DNA of 64,000 nt from Oscillospiraceae bacterium Zagget12 (GCA_001941225.1 MSHM01000027.1:59013-123012), one strand, 5' to 3'. Positions 1-8,824 are shown, counted from the stretch's first letter. Notes: generated by a model not told the origin, from the letters alone. A program made the numbers and translations.

Positions 1-2
1 AA

Positions 3-2534
3 AACTTTACTCTGCCCGGCGACGCCTGCCTTAACAGAGTCGGCAAAAAATTTACGCCCTTTGAGGAAATGACAAGGGACGCGGTGCGCTCGCTGCGTCC
101 CGCGTTTGAATACATAGGCGCGCTGTGGCTGCAAAGAGGTTTCACCCTGCCGGCGGAAACAGAGGACAAGCATATCACGCTGTTTTTGGAGAGAGTTAAT
201 ATCGCGTCGGATTTGTGGATTGACGGAATTAAAATCGATAGGCAAATAATAGAAATATCCACTCCGCACATATATAATCTTACCGGTAAAATCAAGGGCG
301 GCTCTCACACGCTCACTCTGCGCGTCGACAACAGAAATCTTCTGAATATAGACAATATGGCAAGCGGATATTCCACGGACACTCAGTCAATATGGAACGG
401 CGTTATAGGCAAAATCGAGCTTAGGTGCGAGGAAATATTCCATATGTCAAACATACAGGTATTCCCAAAGGAAAAATCAATAGACATAAAGCTGACCGCA
501 CACAGCGACTGCCAAGCGCCCAATGACAGGCGCGAGGTTTGCTTTGAGATATACGCCCTGTCGCCCGACGGCACCGCGCTTAAAGCAAAAAAATATAAGT
601 CCGTTCTGTACAATAAAAAACAGATTATTCATCTTGAATACCCTATAAAAAAGCCGGAATACTGGAGCGAGTTCAATCCCGCGCTGTACACGCTTTGTCT
701 TAAAATGACGTTCGGCAAATCAGCCGACGAAAAAAGCGTGCAATTCGGTATGCGTACTATTTGCGCAAAGGATAGCGAATTCATCTTAAACGGCAATAAA
801 ATCGCTCTGAGAGGCACGCTTGACTGCGGAATTTATCCCATCACCGGCTACCCGCCCACCGACCTTGACTCGTGGCTTAAAACCCTTAAAACCGTCAAGG
901 AATACGGACTTAATCACATACGTTTTCACGCGTGGTGTCCGCCCGACGCGGCTTTTACGGCGGCGGATATGCTCGGCATATACGTGCTTGCGGAAATGCC
1001 GTTTTGGCTTAACACGGACGTGTGCGCCCTCTCCGCGGGCGATGATCCCGTACATAAAATCTATTACCACAAGGAGGCTGTGAATATCTCGGAGTATTTC
1101 GGAAATCACCCGTCCTTTATAATGTTCTCCAACGGAAACGAGCTGCTCGGCGATTTTGAAATGCTTGAAAACCTCACAACTCAGATAAAAGCGCTCGACA
1201 ACAGGCGGCTCTACACCCTTACCTCCAATTTTGACCGTCCCTTAACTCCGGCGGACGATTATTTCTGTGCTGCCGCGGCGGCGGGTCACCGAGTAAGGGT
1301 TCAGGTTTTCCATGACGTTGTATCTGAGCATACAAGGCTTTCCTACGACGACGCGGTAAAGGATGCGGACGCGCCCGTTGTTTCGTTCGAGGTCGGACAA
1401 TACTGCGTTTATCCCGATGTTGACAGCGTTTCCGATTATACCGGAAATCTTCTGCCCGCCAATTTTGAGGTGATAAAAAAGGATATGATAAAGCGCAATG
1501 TGTATCATATGCTTGACGATTATATAAAGGCGTCGGGAAACTTTGCGGCTTTGATGTACAAGGAGGATATAGAGGCGTCGCTCAGAACGCGCCGTATGGG
1601 CGGATTTGAGCTTTTGGGTCTTACGGATTACACGGGGCAATGCACCGCCACCGTGGGACTGCTTGATGTTTTTTGGAACACGAAAAATATTATCACGTCC
1701 GAAAAATTTCGGCAATTCTGTTCAAGCGTCGTTCCGCTTTTAAAGGCAAACAGGCTCTTTTTGAACACGGACAAATTTAAAGCCGAATTTGACTTATACG
1801 ATTACGGCGCGGAAAAAATAACGCGTCCGATGTTCACGCTTTCGCTCTACGACGGCGAAAATAAAATATATGAGATTGAAACGCGCAAAAAAAGCGTATC
1901 GTTTTCGCTTGATTTTATCGTAAAGCCGACTATGCTTACCGCCGTTCTTTCCGTAGGCGAGTATCAAAACTCGTGGAATATATTTGTATATACAAAGGAG
2001 GATACGGCTTGCTCAGTTCCCGTTTTGGACGGAATGGGCGGCAAGCTTGACAATATAATCAAAAGCGGCGGCAAGGCGGTAGTGATGATGACGGATAAAA
2101 ATCTCGTCCACCCAATAGAGGGACTTTTTAAGCCGGTTTTCTGGTCGCCGGCGTACTTCCCGTCGGAGCGCGCCTGCGGACTTATATGCGACAAAAATCA
2201 TCATATATTTGACCTGTTCCCGACAGGCTCATATGCTGATTTCCAATGGAAACACCCGATTGACAATTCGGTAAGTCCGGATGTTTCGGCTTTGCCGGAC
2301 GGCTTTGAATTTATCATCGAACCGGTGCCGAATTTCTTCGATAATACAAGGCGGTCGCCGCTGTTTGAGGCAAAAATCGGAAACGCCGATATATTGTTCT
2401 GCGGATTCGATTTGAATGTAAAGCACAACGCCGTTCGGGCGCTGAGGAACAGTATTTTCGGCTATGTTAATTCGGATAGATTTTCACCAAGCCAAGCATT
2501 GCCGGTCGAAACGGTTAAAGGACTGTTTAAATAA
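3..2534 (+). CDS. Glycoside hydrolase family 2 enzyme, 5' end outside window
   Basis: The reading frame is already open at base 3, so the start lies upstream; about 843 residues are visible. The order is the GH2 one: a jelly-roll sugar-binding domain (from the left edge to about base 420), an immunoglobulin-like sandwich (to about 750, ending in FGMRT), then a TIM barrel starting FILNGNKIALRG. The likely acid/base Glu is in SNGNELLG (codon 1140-1142) and the likely nucleophile Glu in VSFEVGQ (codon 1389-1391). GH2 enzymes remove beta-linked galactose, glucuronate or mannose from glycans; the substrate cannot be read here. About 350 residues follow the barrel and I do not recognise a domain in them. 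No signal peptide can be judged because the N-terminus is missing. A terminator follows directly. Confidence 0.85.
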   Translation, partial: NFTLPGDACLNRVGKKFTPFEEMTRDAVRSLRPAFEYIGALWLQRGFTLPAETEDKHITLFLERVNIASDLWIDGIKIDRQIIEISTPHIYNLTGKIKGGSHTLTLRVDNRNLLNIDNMASGYSTDTQSIWNGVIGKIELRCEEIFHMSNIQVFPKEKSIDIKLTAHSDCQAPNDRREVCFEIYALSPDGTALKAKKYKSVLYNKKQIIHLEYPIKKPEYWSEFNPALYTLCLKMTFGKSADEKSVQFGMRTICAKDSEFILNGNKIALRGTLDCGIYPITGYPPTDLDSWLKTLKTVKEYGLNHIRFHAWCPPDAAFTAADMLGIYVLAEMPFWLNTDVCALSAGDDPVHKIYYHKEAVNISEYFGNHPSFIMFSNGNELLGDFEMLENLTTQIKALDNRRLYTLTSNFDRPLTPADDYFCAAAAAGHRVRVQVFHDVVSEHTRLSYDDAVKDADAPVVSFEVGQYCVYPDVDSVSDYTGNLLPANFEVIKKDMIKRNVYHMLDDYIKASGNFAALMYKEDIEASLRTRRMGGFELLGLTDYTGQCTATVGLLDVFWNTKNIITSEKFRQFCSSVVPLLKANRLFLNTDKFKAEFDLYDYGAEKITRPMFTLSLYDGENKIYEIETRKKSVSFSLDFIVKPTMLTAVLSVGEYQNSWNIFVYTKEDTACSVPVLDGMGGKLDNIIKSGGKAVVMMTDKNLVHPIEGLFKPVFWSPAYFPSERACGLICDKNHHIFDLFPTGSYADFQWKHPIDNSVSPDVSALPDGFEFIIEPVPNFFDNTRRSPLFEAKIGNADILFCGFDLNVKHNAVRALRNSIFGYVNSDRFSPSQALPVETVKGLFK

Positions 2535-2537
2535 CGC

Positions 2538-2577
2538 AAAAAAATGAGTGTCACCTTTGTGAACACTCATTTTTTTC
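2538..2577. terminator. Bidirectional intrinsic terminator after GH2 gene
   Basis: A hairpin with stem ATGAGTGT/ACACTCAT flanked by A-run on the left and T-run on the right. It lies four bases past the GH2 stop, so it ends that transcript, and on the other strand it could end the rubrerythrin/desulfoferrodoxin transcript. Confidence 0.8.
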
Positions 2578-2706
2578 AATTTACCCTTTATCCTAAATTT
2601 CCTACATACACATTATACAACAATTATTCTTATAAATCAACAAAATTTCATTGTGTAAATAAAATGTAAGCATTTAAAAGTCTTTTTGTAATCAATACGA
2701 AACAAA

Positions 2707-3093
2707 TCACGCCGATATTTTCCAAAGTCCGTGCAAATTACAATACGAATATATTGTAACGGGCATATTTTCGGGAACCTCAAAAATGGCTATCGGGTCA
2801 TCGCCGCTTTTCAGCGTTACTCTCTGCTCGAGATATTTGCTCTTTACCTCCACCCAAAGGATACTGTGTTCCCTGCTCATAGGGTGCAGCACGCGTCCGA
2901 CGCACACCGTGAGATTGTTTCCCTCGCGCTTTACAACGGGCATATGCTTTTCCTCAAGCGATATAAGCTCGTTTGCCCTGAGCAGCTCCATAGGCTTGCC
3001 GCAGCAGGTGAGGTCGTCGCAGCACTGATGAGTGACCGACTCCAATATAATATCGCACTCGGAGCATTTATAAAATTTCGGTTCGTATACCAC
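2707..3093 (-). CDS. dfx: Desulfoferrodoxin (superoxide reductase)
   Basis: A 128-residue protein that reduces superoxide to peroxide without making oxygen, a typical defence of anaerobes. The N-terminal desulforedoxin iron site has all four cysteines (Cys10, Cys13, Cys30, Cys31). The catalytic iron ligands are also present: His50 in EEKHMPVV, His70 and His76 in HPMSREH, Cys117 and His120 in YCNLHG. Glu48 just before His50 matches the conserved EK pair. It is therefore the two-iron class I type. It begins at the base next to the rubrerythrin stop codon, so the two are co-transcribed; rubrerythrin would remove the peroxide made here. Confidence 0.93.
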   Translation of the reverse strand: MVYEPKFYKCSECDIILESVTHQCCDDLTCCGKPMELLRANELISLEEKHMPVVKREGNNLTVCVGRVLHPMSREHSILWVEVKSKYLEQRVTLKSGDDPIAIFEVPENMPVTIYSYCNLHGLWKISA

Positions 3094-3690
3094 TCAAAAC
3101 TTACCTCCGTACGGCACAAGCTCTGTTCTTATGAAATATCCTTGGTTATGCTTGCATACCGGACATATCTGCGGCGCGCTTGTGCCCGTATACACATATC
3201 CGCAGTTCAGGCACATAAATCCCGTTTCCGTTTTGGAAACAAACAGCTCGTTATTTTCTATCAGATTAAGAAAATAAGCGAATCTGTCGCTGTGTATTTT
3301 TTCCACCTTGGCTATCTCGTCAAAGGAATACGCGACAGACACAAACCCCTCGGAGCGCGCCGTTTCGCCAAAGGATTTATACACAATATCGTGTTCCTTT
3401 CTCTCATTGTCGCGGGCGTTCCTCAATATTTCCTTTATATCCGCATAGGTTTCCACGGGATATGCCGCGTCTATATTGATTTCCTCATTTGCGAAATCCT
3501 TTAAACTGTCAAAAAAGACCTTTGCGTGAGCCTTTTCCTGCTCGGCTGTAAATTTGAATACCGCCTCCACAACATATAAATTCTTTTCCCTCGCCGCGGA
3601 CGCCGCAAAGGTATAGCGATTGCGCGCCTGACTCTCTCCCGCAAACGCACGCATAAGATTTTTATGTGTTTCACTGTTTCTGAAATCCAT
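3094..3690 (-). CDS. rbr: Rubrerythrin (peroxide reductase)
   Basis: About 198 residues. The N-terminal four-helix bundle carries the di-iron carboxylates (GESQARNRY, TAEQEKAH, and a third helix with DEIAKVEKIHSDR). The C-terminal rubredoxin domain has the two cysteine pairs CLNC and CPVC. Rubrerythrin reduces hydrogen peroxide using electrons from NAD(P)H through redox partners. Two in-frame ATGs exist, at 3696 and 3690. The strong ribosome site AAAGGAAG touches the first one, so the second, at proper spacing and giving MDFRNSETHK, is the likely start. It is followed without a gap by desulfoferrodoxin, making a two-step oxidative stress pair. Confidence 0.93.
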   Translation of the reverse strand: MDFRNSETHKNLMRAFAGESQARNRYTFAASAAREKNLYVVEAVFKFTAEQEKAHAKVFFDSLKDFANEEINIDAAYPVETYADIKEILRNARDNERKEHDIVYKSFGETARSEGFVSVAYSFDEIAKVEKIHSDRFAYFLNLIENNELFVSKTETGFMCLNCGYVYTGTSAPQICPVCKHNQGYFIRTELVPYGGKF

Positions 3691-3713
3691 AATCATCTTC
3701 CTTTCTTTTTTTC

Positions 3714-3748
3714 TTTAGTATTTACATTTATTGCAAATATATACTAAA
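3714..3748 (-). promoter_or_regulatory. Inverted repeat upstream of rubrerythrin
   Basis: Arms TTTAGTAT and ATACTAAA are exact complements separated by 19 A/T-rich bases, in the short gap between the 82-residue gene and rubrerythrin. It could be an operator or an mRNA hairpin. It is not a clear match to the PerR consensus, so the regulator is unknown. Confidence 0.35.
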
Positions 3749-3992
3749 ACCACTCCGAAAAGAATATAAATGCCAGCGCAAGCAAAAGCAGCTTATCATC
3801 GCAATCATCTATAATCAAAACAAAGGCGACTATCAGAAGTATCAAATCATCTGTTTCCAAATTTGCGAACAAGCCGCCGTCCTTATGCTCCTCCTCTTTT
3901 TCCTTTGGAGGCGGCGGCAGAGGCTCATTTTTTTCCTCGCTCTTCCTGCGGACAGGCATCGGCATATCGTTATAGCTGTAGGTCCTATACAT
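3744..3992 (-). CDS. Small membrane-anchored protein of unknown function
   Basis: An 82-residue protein with a clear ribosome site (GGAGGTGGTGAA before ATG). The first half is charged and proline-rich (PLPPPPKEKEEE). The second half is two hydrophobic stretches split by an acidic turn: DDLILLIVAFVLII, then DDCDDK, then LLLLALAFIFF. Short proteins with this acidic-turn hairpin are, to my recollection, widespread in spore-forming Clostridia, but I know no function. It is third in a row of small genes with gaps of about 22 bases and lies just upstream of rubrerythrin. Confidence 0.7.
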   Translation of the reverse strand: MYRTYSYNDMPMPVRRKSEEKNEPLPPPPKEKEEEHKDGGLFANLETDDLILLIVAFVLIIDDCDDKLLLLALAFIFFSEWF

Positions 3993-4014
3993 TTCACCAC
4001 CTCCATAGAGAACA

Positions 4015-4320
4015 CTATTTTCTTAACATTTTGGTTATATTGGTAAGTCCGAGCAGTCTTACCGCGGAATCTATCGATTTCTGTCTGCCGCCGCGCATAT
4101 ACGGCTTTAAGGACAGCAGCAAATTACTCCTCGGGTCGTTTCTGTTGGTAGTCATATTTTCCATTATCTGTTTAATCTGCATAAACTGATCGAGATTATC
4201 CGCGTTTATCGCGGGCGCCGAGCCTCCGTCCGACTGCGACAGCGAGCTCATAACATTTTTAATTTTGTCCTCGGCATCGTCGCCGAGAATATTTTTAAGC
4301 GTATCCATTGCGTCAGCCAT
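4015..4320 (-). CDS. Small hypothetical protein (101 aa)
   Basis: Not recognised as a named family. The ribosome site GAGGTGTTAAGAA precedes the ATG. The N-terminal part looks helical and acidic (ADAMDTLKNILGDDAEDKI), followed by a Ser/Gly-rich linker and a basic C-terminal half with LLLSLKPYMRGGRQKSIDSAVRLLGL. No signal peptide or membrane segment. It sits between two other small genes with 22-base gaps, so the three are probably one transcript. Confidence 0.7.
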   Translation of the reverse strand: MADAMDTLKNILGDDAEDKIKNVMSSLSQSDGGSAPAINADNLDQFMQIKQIMENMTTNRNDPRSNLLLSLKPYMRGGRQKSIDSAVRLLGLTNITKMLRK

Positions 4321-4342
4321 TTCTTAACACCTCTTAATCCGG

Positions 4343-4567
4343 TTACAAATTTCTCATTATCCTCATTAAATCCTCTGTGCTAAGTCCCGAAATTCTCCTT
4401 TTTACCTCGTTCGGGTCGAGCTTTGAAAATTCTCTCATAAGAGTATCCTTATCGGAGGCGTTGATATGCTTTTTCAGCCTTTTGCCGTCCGATGAATTTA
4501 AAAACTTATTTATCTCTCTTAACTGATTTTCGTCAAAATCCTTTAATATTCTTTCAAGCTTATTCAT
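4343..4567 (-). CDS. Small hypothetical protein (74 aa)
   Basis: Not recognised. It is a short, highly charged protein predicted to be mostly helical, with repeated Leu-x-x-Asp/Glu patterns (LERILKDFDENQLREINKFL and SKLDPNEVKRRISGL). The ribosome site AAAGGTG stands seven bases before ATG. First of the three-gene small cluster. The region upstream has TATAAT at the expected distance but no convincing -35 box, so it may use another sigma factor. Confidence 0.65.
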   Translation of the reverse strand: MNKLERILKDFDENQLREINKFLNSSDGKRLKKHINASDKDTLMREFSKLDPNEVKRRISGLSTEDLMRIMRNL

Positions 4568-4626
4568 ACAGCACCTTTCCTCTCTTAAAACATATTATGT
4601 TGTCTGTTTTTATTATATTCCGACAC

Positions 4627-4697
4627 GCAAAAAAAAGAGCCTGTACGTGTTTAATCGGAACAAAGTCCCGATTAAACGCATACACGCTCTTAGGCTC
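4627..4697 (-). terminator. Terminator of the surface-glycan operon
   Basis: Reading the minus strand, a long imperfect stem (GCGTTTAATCGG with CCGATTAAACACG, closed at its base by GAGCCT/AGGCTC) is followed by eight T. It lies just past the last DUF4330-like gene. Confidence 0.85.
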
Positions 4698-4704
4698 AAA
4701 ATAT

Positions 4705-5193
4705 TTATTCCACAACCTTAACGCTTGTTATATCGCCCGACGTCTTGACGTACTTTGAATACAAATCCACATTTCTTCCGACTGAAAGCTCCGTGCTGTC
4801 ATCAAGGACATAGTTATCCTCGGATTCCTTTCCCGCAGCCCTTATCGTCACGTAACAGGTGTATCTGCCGGGCAGCTCGGCATTTATCAGCTCTCCCTCA
4901 ACCGTTGTGGAAAGCTGCGTCGCGTCCTCAACCTCAACATCTACAATCTCGCCAAGCTCGGTTTCCGATTTTTTATCCGTAATTTTTCCTATTTTCTCAA
5001 GCGCGGTTACCGTGTAGCTCCTCACGTTGTCCACCTTAAGCACATATTCAAATTCCGCCTCGGACTTAACTGCCGAGGTTGTAATACTGCTGCCGTATCT
5101 TACCGCTATGCCGGCTATTACAACAACTATAAGAAGTATGACAAGAATATCTATAATACTTACTTTTCCCGCGATTTTTCCGTTCTTATCCAC
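4705..5193 (-). CDS. DUF4330-like membrane-anchored protein (second copy)
   Basis: 162 residues beginning with GTG, set by GGAGG nine bases upstream. Residues about 10-30 form one membrane segment (IIDILVILLIVVVIAGIAV); the rest would be outside the membrane and beta-rich, with alternating charged and Thr/Val residues. The N-terminal pattern (basic, then ID-I-x-x-L) and the downstream V-D-x-V motif match DUF4330 proteins, a family of unknown role often found near exopolysaccharide genes. It is 15 bases downstream of a paralogue (5209-5676), and is last in the operon before a strong terminator. A structural or assembly role with the ligase is an inference from position only. Confidence 0.7.
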   Translation of the reverse strand: MDKNGKIAGKVSIIDILVILLIVVVIAGIAVRYGSSITTSAVKSEAEFEYVLKVDNVRSYTVTALEKIGKITDKKSETELGEIVDVEVEDATQLSTTVEGELINAELPGRYTCYVTIRAAGKESEDNYVLDDSTELSVGRNVDLYSKYVKTSGDITSVKVVE

Positions 5194-5208
5194 AATTACA
5201 AACCTCCC

Positions 5209-5676
5209 TTAATCGTCAATCTCTATAATATATCCGTTGGACGCGTATCCCTTGCCTCTTACCGGTATGTCGGCTCCGACCTTTATAGCCGTACCGCCGG
5301 TCATTATTGCAAGGTCCGAAACGTCCGCGTCAGCCTCAACCGTGACGTAGACATCGTATTGCTCCTCCATAACGTCCTCCGAGTATACGCCGTCTATACT
5401 GTTATAGACTATCGTTTTCGCCGGCTCCGCTTTTACGTCCGTAACAATGCCGCCGTCCTTTTCGGTAAGGCTTATCGTAACATTATCTCCGACCGTTATC
5501 GCGTCGGCAAAATCCTTATCCTTGCTCTGTATCATTACCGTAAAGCTTACCTTTTGCGAGTCCGAGCTTTGCATAAACGACGGAACGATTTTCACCGCGC
5601 ATACCACCGCTGCCGCCAACACGATTAAAATAATAATCGCGTCTATCACTGTAAATTTCACTTTCTTTTCTGACAT
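5209..5676 (-). CDS. DUF4330-like membrane-anchored protein (first copy)
   Basis: 155 residues with ribosome site GGAGGGCG. One N-terminal membrane segment at about residues 11-31 (AIIILIVLAAAVVCAVKIV) and an extracytoplasmic beta-rich domain. It shares the layout of its neighbour at 4705-5193: K-F/V-x-x-I-D-x-I near the start, then a domain of repeated V-x-V-x strands (YDVYVTVEADADV here, YTCYVTIRAAGKE there). The two look like diverged tandem duplicates. Both follow the GT4 gene with a gap of 13 bases, so they belong to the glycan operon. Function unknown. Confidence 0.7.
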   Translation of the reverse strand: MSEKKVKFTVIDAIIILIVLAAAVVCAVKIVPSFMQSSDSQKVSFTVMIQSKDKDFADAITVGDNVTISLTEKDGGIVTDVKAEPAKTIVYNSIDGVYSEDVMEEQYDVYVTVEADADVSDLAIMTGGTAIKVGADIPVRGKGYASNGYIIEIDD

Positions 5677-5689
5677 TTAAACGCCCTCC

Positions 5690-6805
5690 TTATCTGTTTA
5701 CCACATCAAAATATATTTTTTCGGTTTGCCTTGTCATTGCCTCGGCAGTAAAGGTTTCCGAGAAAATCTTCGTTGCTTTCTCCGACATATTCCTGTACAG
5801 AGAATCGTCCGTGAGCAAAAGCTCTATTTTTTCCGCCAATGCGGCGCTGTCGCGCGCGGGAACAACAAAGCCGTTTTCGCCGTTCTTTATAACTCCCGGG
5901 TTTCCTCCGAAGTCGGACACTACCGCCGGAATACCGAGGCTCATTCCCTCAAGCAGCGCGAGAGATGTCGCCTCCGTTCCGAATGAGGCGTTCGCCTGTA
6001 TGTCCGTTATGCTCATAAGCTTGTCCGCGTCGGGAATAAATCCGGTAAATATAATCTGCTCGCCGCGGTTGAGCTTTTTGACCTTTTCCTTTAAATGCTC
6101 CTCGTATGAGCCTGTTCCGGCAATATAAAATCTTACCTTATAGCCCTTTTGCAAAATCCTGTCCGCCGCCTCGATAAAATAATCGTGACCCTTTATATCC
6201 TCAAGCCTTGCCACTATGGACACCGCCTTATAGCCGTCGGGCAGATTAAACCGTTCCTTTATAATTCGCCTTTCGTCGGCGGATACCTGCGAAAGCGCCG
6301 TGACACCGTTTAAAACAACGCTTATCTTGCTTTCCTTAACTCCCGTATCTGTGAGATTTTTCTTCGCCGCGTCCGCAACGGCTATTATGCTGTCGGCATA
6401 ATAATTATTTATCATACCGTTAATAATTTTGCCCAAGCCTTTTGAAATTTTCTTTGACGGCTCAAACACGCTGTGTCGGGTGTAAATCACCTTTGCTCCC
6501 GCCTGCTTTGCCGCGATACGCGCGGACATACTCGCGTGAGTATGAACAATATCGGGCTTTTCGCGTTTGAAAATCTCCCTCAGCACCTTTACCGCCGAAA
6601 AATCAAGGGATTTATCGGCAATGCCGTCCACCTCCGTAACCTCTATGTTCATCTTATCTATATGAGGCTTTAAAAGGCTGTTTTTGGGAAGTATTACCTT
6701 TACGTCAAAGGCGTTGTAATCGAAATTTTCGAGCAGAGTAAGCAGACACTTTCCAGCTCCACCTATGTTGGTGTCCGAGGACACCTCTATTACCTTTATC
6801 TTCAT
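5690..6805 (-). CDS. GT4-family glycosyltransferase
   Basis: About 371 residues of a GT-B fold enzyme. The N-terminal domain has the Gly-rich acceptor loop (SSDTNIGGAGKCL) and DIVHTHASMSA; the C-terminal donor domain has VARLEDIKGHDYFIEA and the E-x7-E region ASFGTEATSLALLEGMSLGIPAVVSD. It should add a sugar from a nucleotide sugar to a lipid-linked or surface glycan in the cytoplasm. The start at 6805 is chosen over the longer frame because GGAGGTGTGGA precedes it. A palindromic repeat element separates it from the ligase gene upstream. Substrate unknown. Confidence 0.88.
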   Translation of the reverse strand: MKIKVIEVSSDTNIGGAGKCLLTLLENFDYNAFDVKVILPKNSLLKPHIDKMNIEVTEVDGIADKSLDFSAVKVLREIFKREKPDIVHTHASMSARIAAKQAGAKVIYTRHSVFEPSKKISKGLGKIINGMINNYYADSIIAVADAAKKNLTDTGVKESKISVVLNGVTALSQVSADERRIIKERFNLPDGYKAVSIVARLEDIKGHDYFIEAADRILQKGYKVRFYIAGTGSYEEHLKEKVKKLNRGEQIIFTGFIPDADKLMSITDIQANASFGTEATSLALLEGMSLGIPAVVSDFGGNPGVIKNGENGFVVPARDSAALAEKIELLLTDDSLYRNMSEKATKIFSETFTAEAMTRQTEKIYFDVVNR

Positions 6806-6844
6806 TCCACACCTCCATTGCTCCGCTTGCATCAACACGAATTG

Positions 6845-6950
6845 TAACGCGGAAAAGAAACAAGCAGATTGCTGTTATGAGAGACGACGGCGTATAAACA
6901 TACTCCTAGTCTCGAATAATAGTAAGCTGCGCCGCTTATTTTTCACGTTA
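6845..6950. repeat. 106-bp palindromic-end element, copy A
   Basis: Begins TAACGCGGAAAAGAA and ends TTATTTTTCACGTTA; the ends are inverted repeats matching at 12 of 15 positions. The reverse complement aligns over its whole length with copy C (40732-40837, also 106 bp) with roughly four fifths of bases the same by eye. It encodes nothing. Both ends are TA, as expected if a TA target was duplicated, which would fit a mobile element of the IS630/mariner type without its own transposase; that is inference. The right arm overlaps the 3' end of the ligase gene. Confidence 0.8.
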
Positions 6951-8820
6951 CACCTATTTTTTCCGACGAGGTAATATGCCTAAGCGCCATTCCGAGCGCA
7001 ATCACCATAAAGAACACCGCCATTACTCTGTAGTTATAGAATGTATAGTCGAACATACTCTGCGCCAGAAATCCTATCACTCCGCTTGAAACCGCAAGCG
7101 CAAGCATCGAGTCGGTGCTCTTTTTATCGAATTGCCTGTACACCGACGACATTTTCTTTACAAATACTATCTGCATTATCACAAATATAAGCAGTCCGCT
7201 TATGCCCGCCTCAACAAGCAGCTGTAAAAACAGGTTATGCGAATGGGGCGCTGTTATCGCGTTATACGAGAAGAACGGGTATACCTGGGAGAACGCGCCC
7301 TCGCCCATTCCTATTCCGCCGAGCCAGTAATGTTTCATCATACCGAGCGTTCCCAACCATATATACACGCGGTACGAGGTGGATGAATCCTCCATATTGC
7401 CCACGCTCATCAGGCGCTCCACAATCGACTGAGGTACCACAAACGGCAGTATGCACATAACTATCGGGATAAGTCCCCACCATTTGCCCTCGTAGAAGGT
7501 GACGAATACCACCACGCTTATCATAAATCCTATCCAACAGCCTCTTGACTGCGTAAGCACAAGGCACAGCGCAAGCACAAGAAATACCGCGCCGTATGCC
7601 CATTTGGATAATTCCTTCCATTTATATTTGAGCATATACACCGCCGAAACAGGAAGTATCAGCAGTAAATATTCTCCGAACACGTTCGGATTTCCGAGTG
7701 TGGAGTATACGCGCATTGTAGCGTCCTCAAACATCTCCTCGTCAATCCACGCGTTTGAGGTCGTCCAGCCGAACAAATACTGCATAATGCCGTACAGCGC
7801 CACAAGCGCGCCCGATATGGCGAGGAATTTAAACAATCCGTAAAGCTGTTCCCTTGTTTTCACCGTGTTTACAATTACAAAGTAAAATCCGACAAAGACA
7901 AGGTACATTGCCCATACCTTGAGGCTGCTCATTCTCGCGAACGACGCCAGGGACGATACCAACAAAACCGCAAGGAATATCAATATGCACAATCCCACGC
8001 CGCTGAATTTCCATTTGAAATTTTTATCCGTTACGGATTTTATTATCAGAGAAAGCGCCGTCCATATGCAAAGTCCCGCCAAAACCATTGTCGGCACAAA
8101 CGGCGCGGCAAATACCGCCGCGTATACGCCCGTAATCGGCGCGTACATAACAAGAATCATACCGAACAGCGCAAACGGAACAACCGCTCCGTATATCAGG
8201 CTGAAACTCATCGCGGCTCCCGTTACAAGTCCGACAAGCAGCGCCAAAAACAATCTGAGCTTTCCGCGCGTCTGCGTTCCATCGTAAAAGTCAAAATCAA
8301 TATTCTTAAATCCCGCCGCGCTCTTTACTATATCCACAAACTTACTCGGATTTAAAAACGACATCAGATTATAATTAAACACGCACATAACCGCTCCGAC
8401 TGCGGCAAATACGGCGGCGGGCTTTGAAAAATACCTTCCGCACACGCAATATCCTATAGCCGCCGCGATAAGCATTATTCCGAAAAAGCGCGTGTTCACA
8501 GCCATAAAATTCTGCATATAGCTCTTTGCCCAAACGCATATAAAGCTCTCCGAAATATTTTTTTCAATAAACGCGCCCATTTTATTTTTCAAAAACGTCA
8601 GAAACGTAAACGGACAATAGAGTATTTTAGCCGTGACGCTGCTTTTATCGGTTTCGCCGTTTCCGTTATCTCTTATCAGGCTCATTATTCGGCTGTTTTT
8701 CCAAGAGCCGGATATTCCGTTGTAAATCTTCATAAGCAGCGCGTATATTCCGCTGTTTTGATACATTCTTCCGAATGCCTTGAAAAACGCCGCCAATGAT
8801 GACAATATCAAACTATTCAT
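6943..8820 (-). CDS. O-antigen ligase-like polymerase/ligase
   Basis: About 625 residues with roughly a dozen membrane segments. The Wzy_C/O-antigen ligase signature is visible: LTQSRGCWIGF, then a large loop, then APHSHNLFLQLLVEAG, the conserved His region. Such proteins join or polymerise lipid-linked glycans on the outer face of the membrane. The start at 8820 follows GGAAAGGGTGAG and gives MNSLILSS; the longer frame has no ribosome site. The last residues (VT) and the TGA stop are encoded by the arm of repeat copy A, so the original C-terminus may have been different. It is five bases from the flippase gene. Confidence 0.82.
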   Translation of the reverse strand: MNSLILSSLAAFFKAFGRMYQNSGIYALLMKIYNGISGSWKNSRIMSLIRDNGNGETDKSSVTAKILYCPFTFLTFLKNKMGAFIEKNISESFICVWAKSYMQNFMAVNTRFFGIMLIAAAIGYCVCGRYFSKPAAVFAAVGAVMCVFNYNLMSFLNPSKFVDIVKSAAGFKNIDFDFYDGTQTRGKLRLFLALLVGLVTGAAMSFSLIYGAVVPFALFGMILVMYAPITGVYAAVFAAPFVPTMVLAGLCIWTALSLIIKSVTDKNFKWKFSGVGLCILIFLAVLLVSSLASFARMSSLKVWAMYLVFVGFYFVIVNTVKTREQLYGLFKFLAISGALVALYGIMQYLFGWTTSNAWIDEEMFEDATMRVYSTLGNPNVFGEYLLLILPVSAVYMLKYKWKELSKWAYGAVFLVLALCLVLTQSRGCWIGFMISVVVFVTFYEGKWWGLIPIVMCILPFVVPQSIVERLMSVGNMEDSSTSYRVYIWLGTLGMMKHYWLGGIGMGEGAFSQVYPFFSYNAITAPHSHNLFLQLLVEAGISGLLIFVIMQIVFVKKMSSVYRQFDKKSTDSMLALAVSSGVIGFLAQSMFDYTFYNYRVMAVFFMVIALGMALRHITSSEKIGVT

Positions 8821-8824
8821 ATTC

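Noticed and set aside
786..1109. Minus-strand frame inside the GH2 gene
   Set aside because: Shadow of the GH2 coding frame without motifs or ribosome site.
2731..3504. 257-residue plus-strand frame over the desulfoferrodoxin and rubrerythrin genes
   Set aside because: No recognisable motifs and lies fully on two well-supported genes of the opposite strand.
3741..3748. PerR box before rubrerythrin
   Set aside because: The dyad arms (TTTAGTAT/ATACTAAA) and their 19-base spacing do not fit the PerR pattern of two short A/T half-sites one base apart.
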